From: Candidatus Woesearchaeota archaeon CG10_big_fil_rev_8_21_14_0_10_32_24
Lineage (GTDB): Archaea > Nanobdellota > Nanobdellia > Woesearchaeales > GW2011-AR9
Length of the DNA: 6,363 nt
Reading direction: 5' to 3'
NCBI GenBank assembly: GCA_002763025.1
Contig: PCYG01000032.1
Span: forward strand, 1 to 6,363
Within the stretch, counting starts at the first letter, position 1, and the number at the start of each line of letters is the position of its first letter. Below are positions 1-5,555 of this stretch, one piece after another. The notes beneath the pieces were generated by a model that was not told the DNA's origin, ran no database searches, and worked only from the letters and a program-made list of their open reading frames with translations. The position numbers and the translations under genes are program-made.

Positions 1-8
1 AATTAGTG

Positions 9-79
9 TAAACAATGAAACTAACAAAATTAACATTTTGAAGTTTCCTTATAATTAAACAATGAAACTCACGAAGATA
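9..79 (+). repeat. Imperfect direct repeat of the transketolase start region (copies 9-32 and 56-79)
   Basis: Two copies lie 47 bases apart. The first 14 bases (TAAACAATGAAACT) are identical and 20 of 24 aligned bases match overall. Each copy contains an ATG (15-17 and 62-64). The upstream copy reads MKLTKLTF and then hits TGA at 39-41; the downstream copy reads MKLTKIKD and continues into the transketolase subunit. The first three differences fall in third codon positions and are synonymous (CTA/CTC, ACA/ACG, AAA/AAG); the fourth is Leu/Ile. It could be a small upstream ORF, the relic of a duplicated gene start, or a chance AT-rich similarity. The sequence is seen directly; any role is inference. 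Confidence 0.55.
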
Positions 80-946
80 AAAGATTTGCAAATGATGGCT
101 GATGTCATTAGAGAAGATTTACTTATTTCTTTAGTTGCTGCAAAATCTGGTCATTCAGCAGGTCCACTTGGTATGGCGGACATTTTTACCGCGCTTTATT
201 TTAATGTTCTTAAACATAATCCTCAGAAACCAAAATGGGAGGGTAGGGATAGATTAGTTCTTTCTAATGGGCATATCTGTCCGGTTATGTATGCAACGAT
301 GGCGAATGCAGGATATTTTCCAAAGAAAGAACTTCTTACATTACGTAAGTTTGGCACGAGATTGCAAGGACATCCACATCGGTCTTCTTTACCTGGATTG
401 GAAACAACGTCAGGGCCTTTAGGTTCTGGTTTATCACAATCAGCGGGTATGGCGTTAGGATTAAAACTTGACAAAAAACCGAATAAGGTATTTTGTTTAT
501 GTAGTGATGGTGAACAAAATGAAGGGAATCATTGGGAAGCTGTGATGTTTGCAGGGAAAAATAAGTTAGATAATCTTATTGCAATTACGGACAGAAATTA
601 TATTCAAATTAATGGTAACACGGAAGATGTGATGCCTTTAGATCCATTAGATGAAAAGTATAAAGCATTCAATTGGAATGTGAAAGTGATTGATGGTAAT
701 GATATGAAACAAATTTTAAAAGTGTTACAAGATGCACGAAACAATAAAGGAAAACCACTTATGATTATTGCACATACAATTCCTGGAAAAGGAGTTGATT
801 ACATGGAAGGGAAATTTGAATGGCACGGAAAACCTCCCAAGGCAGATGAAGCTCAATTAGCAATAGAAGAAATCCATGCACATGAATCACAAGAGAGAGG
901 GGATTGGTTCAAACAACATCAAAAATTGAAACCAATTCATAAATAA
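62..946 (+). CDS. tktA: Transketolase, N-terminal subunit (ThDP-binding half)
   Basis: This is the first half of a split transketolase, which moves a two-carbon ketol unit from ketoses to aldoses with thiamine diphosphate (ThDP) and a divalent metal, in the cytoplasmic non-oxidative pentose phosphate pathway. Over 294 residues the family landmarks appear in order: SGHSAG (29-34), RDRLVLSNGH (62-71), LQGHPH (101-106), a glycine-rich TSGPLGSGLSQSAGMALG stretch (117-133 region), then the ThDP/metal motif starting SDGEQNEG (148-155) and closing with DRN (177-179). The usual Gly-Asp-Gly is Ser-Asp-Gly here, but Asp149 and Asn179, the metal ligands, are kept. HTIPGKGV (238-245) and the EWHGKPP loop (253-259) follow. 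There is no Shine-Dalgarno before ATG 62. ATG codons at 92 and 95 are alternatives, and a TATA-like TTATAATT at 49-56 would suit those better, but start 62 gives the usual helix before IREDLL. The stop overlaps the start of the next gene by one base, so the halves are probably translated together. The family assignment is firm; the symbol is generic. Confidence 0.95.
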   Translation: MKLTKIKDLQMMADVIREDLLISLVAAKSGHSAGPLGMADIFTALYFNVLKHNPQKPKWEGRDRLVLSNGHICPVMYATMANAGYFPKKELLTLRKFGTRLQGHPHRSSLPGLETTSGPLGSGLSQSAGMALGLKLDKKPNKVFCLCSDGEQNEGNHWEAVMFAGKNKLDNLIAITDRNYIQINGNTEDVMPLDPLDEKYKAFNWNVKVIDGNDMKQILKVLQDARNNKGKPLMIIAHTIPGKGVDYMEGKFEWHGKPPKADEAQLAIEEIHAHESQERGDWFKQHQKLKPIHK

Positions 947-1911
947 TGAAAGGAATTAATAAAAATTTACATTTGAATTTTGACCGCCAATTAGTACCAA
1001 CGAGATCTGGTTATGGCGATGCATTAGTTGAATTAGGACGCAGTAAAAAAATTATGGTTCTTTGTGCTGATTTAAAAGATTCTACTAAAGTTGATAAATT
1101 TGCTAAAAAATATCCCTCGCAATATGTTGAGATGGGTGTCGCTGAACAAAATCTTGTGACGGTTGCATCAGGATTAGCAGCAGTTGGTAAGATTCCTTTT
1201 GCATCTTCATATGCCGCATTCTGTCCAGGTAGATGTTGGGAACAAATTAGAACCACGATTTGTTACAATGATCAAAATGTGAAAATTATTGGTGCACATG
1301 CAGGAATTTCAGTAGGACCAGATGGTGCAACGCATCAGATGTTAGAAGATATTGCAATTATGCGAGCACTTCCAAATATGATCATTATTGTTCCTGCAGA
1401 TTATGAACAAACAAAGAAAGCAACCATGGCAATTGCAAAATATAAGGGTCCCTGTTACATGCGATTTGCACGTTCTGCATCACAACAGATGACTACATCA
1501 AAAACCCCGTTTACAATTGGAAAAGCGCAGGTCTTAAAGGAAGGAAAAGATATTGTTCTTATTGGCGCAGGTCCAGTGGTGGCTGAATGTTTGCAAGCTG
1601 CTGAAGATTTAGAAGAAAAAGGTATTAATGCGATGGTCATCAATTCTCATACAATTAAACCACTTGATAAAGCAACAATTCTAATGGCCGCAAAGAAATG
1701 CAAAAGAATAATCACAGTTGAAGAAGGTCAAATTACGGGTGGATTAGGCGGTGCTATTACAGAATTATTATCAGAAGTATATCCCGTTCCTATTAAAAGA
1801 ATCGGGATGAAAGATCGGTTTGGAGAATCTGGTGAACCTAATGAATTGTTAAAAGTATTTGGATTTAGTGCAGGTCATATTGTGAAGGCTGCTTTAAAAA
1901 TGTGTCATTAA
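946..1911 (+). CDS. tktB: Transketolase, C-terminal subunit (pyrimidine-binding and TK_C domains)
   Basis: This second transketolase half completes the active site with the upstream subunit; the two polypeptides sum to 615 residues, close to a one-chain transketolase. The pyrimidine-binding domain spans roughly residues 16-180: SGYGDALVELG (21-31), VEMGVAEQN (61-69) with Glu67 at the position of the conserved glutamate that activates the ThDP aminopyrimidine, AHAGISVGPDGATHQ (117-131), and MRFAR (172-176). The C-terminal transketolase domain runs from about 192 to 315, with VEEGQITGGLGGAI (258-271) and RIGMKDRFGESG (285-296). Its ATG begins on the last base of the first subunit's stop codon (TAATG). 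No ribosome-binding site is visible just before it, so translation by coupled reinitiation is inferred. It is not a pyruvate dehydrogenase E1 beta or DXS: the motifs are those of transketolase. No strong T-tract follows the stop. Eight cysteines in 321 residues is fairly high. Confidence 0.95.
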   Translation: MKGINKNLHLNFDRQLVPTRSGYGDALVELGRSKKIMVLCADLKDSTKVDKFAKKYPSQYVEMGVAEQNLVTVASGLAAVGKIPFASSYAAFCPGRCWEQIRTTICYNDQNVKIIGAHAGISVGPDGATHQMLEDIAIMRALPNMIIIVPADYEQTKKATMAIAKYKGPCYMRFARSASQQMTTSKTPFTIGKAQVLKEGKDIVLIGAGPVVAECLQAAEDLEEKGINAMVINSHTIKPLDKATILMAAKKCKRIITVEEGQITGGLGGAITELLSEVYPVPIKRIGMKDRFGESGEPNELLKVFGFSAGHIVKAALKMCH

Positions 1912-1994
1912 ATATATTATTTAAGTCTGTTAATTCTCTGTTTTAAAGTTGTACTTATAAGGTTTAAATAAAATATATACTAATTAGAGAAACT

Positions 1995-2002
1995 TTTATA
2001 AA
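1995..2002 (+). promoter_or_regulatory. TATA box of the cysteine-rich mini-gene
   Basis: TTTATAAA is the same octamer found before the genes at 3638 and 4702. Archaeal transcription normally starts about 25-27 bases after the box centre, here near 2024-2026. That gives a leader of about 20 bases that contains the Shine-Dalgarno at 2034-2042. The rest of 1912-1994 is AT-rich spacer after the transketolase pair; I see no gene or convincing structured RNA in it. Confidence 0.6.
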
Positions 2003-2033
2003 CTCCTTTTCCCATTATCCTTAAATCTACTAT

Positions 2034-2042
2034 GGGGGGTGA
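2034..2042 (+). promoter_or_regulatory. Strong Shine-Dalgarno sequence
   Basis: GGGGGGTGA pairs with the conserved 3' end of archaeal 16S rRNA across nine positions, allowing two G-U wobbles, and ends four bases before ATG 2047. It is the only strong ribosome-binding site in the window and the main argument that the short frame after it is translated. Confidence 0.75.
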
Positions 2043-2046
2043 AAAT

Positions 2047-2133
2047 ATGCCTGAATGTGAATATTGTGGAGATGAAGCAAGCAAAGTTTGTGCTGAAGAA
2101 GGAGCTTGTAAAAATTGTTGCGAATGTGAATAA
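2047..2133 (+). CDS. 28-residue cysteine-rich peptide, probable metal-binding mini-protein
   Basis: I do not recognise a named family. The frame ATG...TAA encodes 28 residues with seven cysteines at 4, 7, 15, 21, 24, 25 and 27, arranged as CxxC, a lone Cys, then CxxCCxC. Seven acidic residues (six Glu, one Asp) and only two lysines make it acidic. There is no signal peptide or hydrophobic segment. The spacing CEYCG...VC...C.NCC recalls small treble-clef or B-box/HIT-type zinc fingers and could hold one or two zinc ions or a cluster; this is inference from cysteine spacing only. Support that it is real: TATA octamer 45 bases before the likely leader's end, a near-perfect Shine-Dalgarno four bases from the ATG, and a T-tract after the stop, so it forms its own transcription unit between the transketolase pair and the convergent oxidoreductase. 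It is short enough to be missed by gene callers. Confidence 0.7.
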   Translation: MPECEYCGDEASKVCAEEGACKNCCECE

Positions 2134-2168
2134 AAATATTACAGATTTGATGAAAAAGTCTAACAATG

Positions 2169-2184
2169 TTTTTTTTTCTTTTTT
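2169..2184 (+). terminator. T-tract terminator after the cysteine-rich mini-gene
   Basis: Nine Ts, a C and six Ts follow the mini-gene stop by 35 bases. Runs of U in the transcript are sufficient for intrinsic termination in archaea without a GC-rich hairpin. The tract touches the stop codon of the convergent oxidoreductase (2183-2185), so the two units are packed end to end. Confidence 0.6.
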
Positions 2185-3544
2185 ATAAATTAATATCTAA
2201 TGCAGCTCGTTGTACCACTTCATTTAATGATGGATGTATGTGGACTACCTTCTTAAGTAATTCTAATGAATTTTTAGATTTCATTGCAATCAAAACTTCA
2301 TGAATTAAGATAGAGGCATTTGGTCCCATAATATGACAACCTAAGATTTTCTTTGTTTTTTTCTCAACAATGAGTTTACAAAATCCATCTTTTTCATTAA
2401 GTGCTTCTCCTTTCCCTGTATTTTTATAGAATGCTTTTCCTACAACATAATTTTTCTTTTGTTCTTTTGCTTGTTGTTCCGTTAATCCAACACCTGCAAT
2501 TTCTGGAGAAGTGAATACTGCATGAGGCATAGGGTTATAATCAATAGCGTGCTTTTTTTTATGAAGAACATTATATACTACAGACTCAGCTTCCAAATTA
2601 GCAGAATGTCTGAACATAAATACACCCGACACATCGCCCAATGCCCAGACGTTTTTCTGTGATGTTTCCATAAATTTATTTACTTGAATAAATCCATATT
2701 TGTTTGTTTTCACACCGGTCTTATCTACTGCTAACAAATCTGAATTAGGTTTAACGCCAGTTGCAACTAGAAGTTTTTCGGCTGTAAATGTTTTCATTCT
2801 ATTACCTACTTTTGCCGTCACATAGATAAGATTATCTTTGCGAGAAACTCCTGTTGCAGATGCAGTTAGGATAACATTAAATTTCTTTTTCCAGATTTCT
2901 GTAAACTTTTGTGTAATATCCATATCTTCTCTTGGTAATAATAAATTTCCACGCTGCAAAATTGTAACCTTACATCCCAATGTGCCATAGAAATTTCCTA
3001 ATTCACATCCAATATATCCACCACCAATGATAACCATGGATTTTGGGAGTTTGGTTTGTCTGAGAGCTTCAGTTGACGTCATGTAAGGAACCTTATCCAA
3101 ACCTTCAATAGGAGGAATGGAAGAACGTGCTCCAGATGCAATCAACACTTTTTTTCCTTTGATTTGTTTCTTGCCAACTTGAATTGTGTAAGGTGCAATG
3201 AATTTTGCAGTGCCTTGAATTAGTTTAGGATTTTTTCCTTTCAATAAAGATTTCTGAATATTTCGTGCATCTTCATCTACCGTTTTATTAGCACGATCTG
3301 TTACATATTTGAAATTAATCTTAGAAATATTTGACGTAATGCCAAATTCTTTTGACCTACGGATACCTTCTGCAACTTCAGCAGAATGTATCATTATTTT
3401 AGAAGGAATACATCCACGATTTAGACATGTTCCACCAAGTGGACCTTTCTCAACAATGCATACACTTAGTCCAGCTTCTGCAGCTTCCACTGCTACATTT
3501 AATCCTGCACCAGATCCAATCACTAGTAAATCATAAACATCCAT
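2183..3544 (-). CDS. FAD-dependent pyridine nucleotide-disulfide oxidoreductase (dihydrolipoamide dehydrogenase-like)
   Basis: This is a class I flavin disulfide reductase, probably a cytoplasmic homodimer: NAD(P)H reduces FAD, which reduces a cysteine pair and then a disulfide substrate. From the ATG at 3544 (453 residues, usual for the family) it shows FAD-binding GSGAGL (10-15), the redox pair in CLNRGC (Cys40, Cys45), NAD(P)-binding GGGYIG (174-179), a second FAD motif ALGDV (301-305), and a C-terminal dimerisation domain with HIHPSLNE, where His437 and Glu442 match the catalytic His-Glu pair. After the second Rossmann strand stand Gln197-Arg198, not the acidic residue typical of NAD-linked dihydrolipoamide dehydrogenase, so NADPH use is possible. 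No E1, E2 or lipoylation genes are nearby, so the substrate is uncertain: lipoamide, a low-molecular-weight thiol disulfide, or a metal ion. A GTG one codon upstream (3547) is an alternative start; the ATG sits 27 bases from a weak TATA and fits leaderless initiation. Confidence 0.9.
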   Translation of the reverse strand: MDVYDLLVIGSGAGLNVAVEAAEAGLSVCIVEKGPLGGTCLNRGCIPSKIMIHSAEVAEGIRRSKEFGITSNISKINFKYVTDRANKTVDEDARNIQKSLLKGKNPKLIQGTAKFIAPYTIQVGKKQIKGKKVLIASGARSSIPPIEGLDKVPYMTSTEALRQTKLPKSMVIIGGGYIGCELGNFYGTLGCKVTILQRGNLLLPREDMDITQKFTEIWKKKFNVILTASATGVSRKDNLIYVTAKVGNRMKTFTAEKLLVATGVKPNSDLLAVDKTGVKTNKYGFIQVNKFMETSQKNVWALGDVSGVFMFRHSANLEAESVVYNVLHKKKHAIDYNPMPHAVFTSPEIAGVGLTEQQAKEQKKNYVVGKAFYKNTGKGEALNEKDGFCKLIVEKKTKKILGCHIMGPNASILIHEVLIAMKSKNSLELLKKVVHIHPSLNEVVQRAALDINL

Positions 3545-3567
3545 CACGAGTTAGAATATTTTTTTTG

Positions 3568-3574
3568 TTAATAA
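3568..3574 (-). promoter_or_regulatory. Weak TATA box for the oxidoreductase
   Basis: On the minus strand this reads TTATTAA, centred 27 bases before ATG 3544. That spacing puts transcription start at the start codon, giving a leaderless mRNA, and there is no Shine-Dalgarno. The match to the consensus is poorer than for the divergent gene, so confidence is low. Confidence 0.35.
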
Positions 3575-3608
3575 GTCTTTGGTTTCAACTGATTCATAGT
3601 TACGCATC

Positions 3609-3616
3609 TTTATAAA
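3609..3616 (+). promoter_or_regulatory. TATA box for the hydroxyacid dehydrogenase (leaderless)
   Basis: TTTATAAA is centred about 25.5 bases before ATG 3638. With the usual archaeal spacing, transcription begins at or within a base or two of the ATG. No Shine-Dalgarno is present in the intervening AT-rich sequence. Together with the box at 3568-3574 it makes a compact divergent promoter region. Confidence 0.65.
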
Positions 3617-3637
3617 TATTAAAAAATTTCTTCTCAC

Positions 3638-4603
3638 ATGCAAAAACCAAAAGTATTTGTCACACGTAAAATTCCAGATAAAGGATTGAAATTATTACAA
3701 GAATACTGCGAAGTAAAAATTCATCCACATGACCATATAATTTCAAAAAAGGAACTTCTTGTAGGTGTGAAATGGTGCGATGCTCTTCTGTGCTTGTTGA
3801 CAGATAAAATTGATAAATCTGTGATTGATGCAAATCCTAATCTTAAAATGATTTCTAATTATGCCGTTGGATATAATAACATTGATGTGAAATATGCAGC
3901 TTCTAAAAAGATTCCTGTTGGCAATACACCGGGTGTATTAACAGATGCCGTTGCGGAACATACATTTGCATTGATGCTTGCAATTACAAAACGGATTGCA
4001 GAATCAGACCAATTTACCAAGAAAGGAAAATATAAAGGTTGGGCTCCAATGTTACTATTAGGAACAGAGTTAAAAGGAAAAACATTGGGGATTGTAGGTT
4101 CTGGAAGAATTGGTACGGGTGTTGCTGAACGTGCAAAAGGTTTAGGCATGAATGTGATTTATTATGATCTTCAAAAGAATCTTTTGATTGAAAGAAAAGT
4201 AAAAGCAAAAAAAGAATCCCTTACAAATTTACTAAAACATGCTGATGTTGTTTCGGTTCATGTTCCTTTGTTACCTTCAACACATCATATGATTGGTACA
4301 AAAGAATTAGCATTAATGAAAAAAACTGCATATCTTGTCAATACATCTCGTGGACCCATCATAGACGAAAAGACTCTTGTAACAGCACTAAAGAAAAAGC
4401 AAATTCAAGGAGCTGCTTTAGATGTCTATGAAAATGAACCTGAATTATCTCATGGTCTCAATAAATTAAATAACGTTGTATTAACACCGCATACCGCATC
4501 TGCAACTATTGAAGCACGTCAAGCAATGTCAGAAATTGCAGCAAAGAATATTCTTGGGGTTTTGTTTAAGAAGTTTAAATCTCCTTCTTTGGTTAAAGTT
4601 TAG
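3638..4603 (+). CDS. gyaR: D-isomer-specific 2-hydroxyacid dehydrogenase, glyoxylate/hydroxypyruvate reductase type
   Basis: Reduces a 2-oxoacid such as glyoxylate or hydroxypyruvate to the D-2-hydroxyacid with NAD(P)H in the cytoplasm. The 321 residues are close to the family's usual length. A substrate-binding domain comes first, with NYAVGYNNIDV (74-84) and the NTPGVLTDAVAEH crossover (96-108), then the nucleotide domain with GSGRIG (154-159). Asp177 at the end of the second Rossmann strand favours NADH over NADPH. The catalytic set is complete: Arg238 in NTSRGP, Glu267 in DVYENEP and His285 in TPHTAS. The spacing (29 and 18 residues) is as I recall it for the Thermococcales glyoxylate reductases. 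The C-terminal helix returns to the substrate domain. It is transcribed divergently from the disulfide oxidoreductase from its own TATA box. Phosphoglycerate dehydrogenase (SerA) is the main alternative, but there is no C-terminal ACT domain. The substrate is inferred from similarity only. Confidence 0.9.
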   Translation: MQKPKVFVTRKIPDKGLKLLQEYCEVKIHPHDHIISKKELLVGVKWCDALLCLLTDKIDKSVIDANPNLKMISNYAVGYNNIDVKYAASKKIPVGNTPGVLTDAVAEHTFALMLAITKRIAESDQFTKKGKYKGWAPMLLLGTELKGKTLGIVGSGRIGTGVAERAKGLGMNVIYYDLQKNLLIERKVKAKKESLTNLLKHADVVSVHVPLLPSTHHMIGTKELALMKKTAYLVNTSRGPIIDEKTLVTALKKKQIQGAALDVYENEPELSHGLNKLNNVVLTPHTASATIEARQAMSEIAAKNILGVLFKKFKSPSLVKV

Positions 4604-4639
4604 ATCATTTTTAGTTGCATTAAATTTAAATTATCACTG

Positions 4640-4648
4640 TTTTTTTTT
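4640..4648 (+). terminator. T-tract terminator after the hydroxyacid dehydrogenase
   Basis: Nine consecutive Ts lie 37 bases after the stop at 4603, enough for archaeal U-tract termination. The last three Ts are also the start of the TATA octamer at 4646-4653, so terminator and next promoter share bases. Confidence 0.5.
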
Positions 4649-4667
4649 ATAAAAAAAAGATTATAAA
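4646..4667 (+). promoter_or_regulatory. Two TATA boxes for the alpha/beta hydrolase
   Basis: TTTATAAA at 4646-4653 and ATTATAAA at 4660-4667 are 14 bases apart. They predict transcription starts near 4676 and 4690, hence leaders of about 26 or 12 bases before the GTG at 4702. Neither leader has a Shine-Dalgarno. Which box is used cannot be told from sequence. Confidence 0.45.
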
Positions 4668-4701
4668 TGGAAGAAATCTGAAAGTTGTTGTTTTAGTAAA
4701 A

Positions 4702-5430
4702 GTGTCTCCCAATCAAAAAGGTTTAGTGTTTGTGATGCATGGTTTAGGTGGATTCAAAGAACAAGAACATATTAAAACATTCGCTGATGCTTTCAAAGAA
4801 GAAGGTTTTACTATTGTTTGTTTTGATACAACTAGCACTTTAGGTAAAGGAGAAAGTGAAGGTAAATATGAAGATGCGACAACAACAAATTATTTTGAAG
4901 ATTTAGAAGATGTAATCAAATGGTCATCTGCTCAAAATTGGTATGAGGAGCCGTTTTGGTTAGTAGGGCATAGTTTAGGAGGAATTTCAACTATTTTGTT
5001 TGCAGAGAAATATCCTCATAAAGTGAAAGCACTTGCCCCTATTTCAACCGTTGTTTCAGGAAAGATAAGTTTAGAATCTCCAATATACGAAGGGAATGAT
5101 ATTTTAAAAAAATGGCAAGAAACAGGTTGGAGAATAGAAGAGAGTAAATCACAGCCTGGAATTTTTAAGAAATTGAAATGGTCTCACATCGAAGATAGGT
5201 TGAAATATGATATTCTAAATGAAGTTAATAAATTAACAATGCCAGTTTTGTTAATTGTAGGTGATCAAGATACTTCTACACCACCAAAACATCAGAAAAT
5301 TCTTTTTGATCGTTTAACTGGTGAAAAAGAGATGCATACCATCAAGGGTGCTCCTCATACATTTAAAGATAAAAATCATCTTGCTGAAATAAAAGCGATT
5401 TTTAAAAGTTGGATAAAAAAGAATCAGTAA
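4702..5430 (+). CDS. Alpha/beta hydrolase (serine esterase-like), substrate unknown
   Basis: This is a soluble alpha/beta hydrolase fold enzyme of 242 residues that most likely cleaves an ester, thioester or amide. Visible parts: oxyanion-hole strand and loop VMHGLGG (11-17), nucleophile elbow GHSLGG (89-94) with Ser91, acid strand LLIVGDQD (183-190) with Asp190, and GAPHTF (216-221) with His219, giving a complete Ser-Asp-His triad. A lid-like insert of about 60 residues lies between about 115 and 180. There is no signal peptide or membrane segment. The chosen start is GTG with no Shine-Dalgarno. The frame stays open upstream to a TAA at 4627-4629 and reads LKVVVLVKV just before the GTG, which looks like an extra N-terminal beta strand, so the true start may lie further upstream or be obscured by a frameshift (ATG 4667 is in another frame). 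The family is certain; the substrate and exact start are not. Confidence 0.85.
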   Translation: MSPNQKGLVFVMHGLGGFKEQEHIKTFADAFKEEGFTIVCFDTTSTLGKGESEGKYEDATTTNYFEDLEDVIKWSSAQNWYEEPFWLVGHSLGGISTILFAEKYPHKVKALAPISTVVSGKISLESPIYEGNDILKKWQETGWRIEESKSQPGIFKKLKWSHIEDRLKYDILNEVNKLTMPVLLIVGDQDTSTPPKHQKILFDRLTGEKEMHTIKGAPHTFKDKNHLAEIKAIFKSWIKKNQ

Positions 5431-5498
5431 AAATTAACACCCCTATAATTGTATGGTGTAAAGTTTTCTAAAGGCGCTAGTCAAAAGGTGTTTAATTT
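5431..5498. repeat. Inverted repeat in the convergent spacer
   Basis: AAATTAACACC at 5431-5441 is complementary to GGTGTTTAATTT at 5487-5498: 11 pairs with one bulged T, around a 45-base interior. A smaller CGCTA/TAGCG pair (5475-5479 and 5498-5502) overlaps the right arm and would compete with it. The element begins directly after the hydrolase stop codon and lies between two convergent genes, so a 3'-end structure or bidirectional terminator is plausible. No gene is visible in 5431-5555. Confidence 0.45.
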
Positions 5499-5515
5499 AG
5501 CGTAAGTGTAATACC

Positions 5516-5533
5516 CAAAAAGGAAGTAAAAAA
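5516..5533 (-). terminator. T-tracts after the ZIP-like gene
   Basis: Read on the minus strand, six Ts (5528-5533) and then five Ts (5516-5520) follow the stop of the membrane protein gene at 5556. These short U-tracts are suitable for weak archaeal termination; the inverted repeat lies just beyond. Confidence 0.4.
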
Positions 5534-5555
5534 TTAAATCTAACAAATCATCTAA

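Noticed and set aside
62..1911. 1-deoxyxylulose-5-phosphate synthase split in two
   Set aside because: The N-terminal motifs and the split point match transketolase; DXS-specific N-terminal motifs are absent.
1911..1979. AT-rich inverted repeat (ATATATTATTTAA against TTAAATAAAATATAT)
   Set aside because: It pairs only with insertions and consists solely of A and T, so chance is a sufficient explanation.
2140..2165. C/D box small RNA suggested by TGATGA at 2148-2153
   Set aside because: No CTGA D box follows before the T-tract and no C'/D' pair is visible.
62..3547. Split E1 alpha/beta plus E3 of a 2-oxoacid dehydrogenase complex
   Set aside because: The two halves carry transketolase signatures (SGHSAG, RDRLVLSNGH, SVGPDGATHQ, TK_C), no E2 is present, and the flavoprotein is on the opposite strand in its own unit.
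3545..3547. GTG as start of the oxidoreductase
   Set aside because: An ATG follows directly and lies at the better distance from the TATA-like sequence; the difference is one residue and the GTG cannot be excluded.
3309..3615. Plus-strand open frames opposite the start of the oxidoreductase
   Set aside because: They are antisense to conserved FAD and CxxxxC coding sequence, have low-complexity His/Leu/Pro/Ser translations and no start signals.
5431..5555. tRNA or other known RNA gene in the convergent spacer
   Set aside because: No T-loop consensus, acceptor-stem pairing or cloverleaf can be laid out on either strand.
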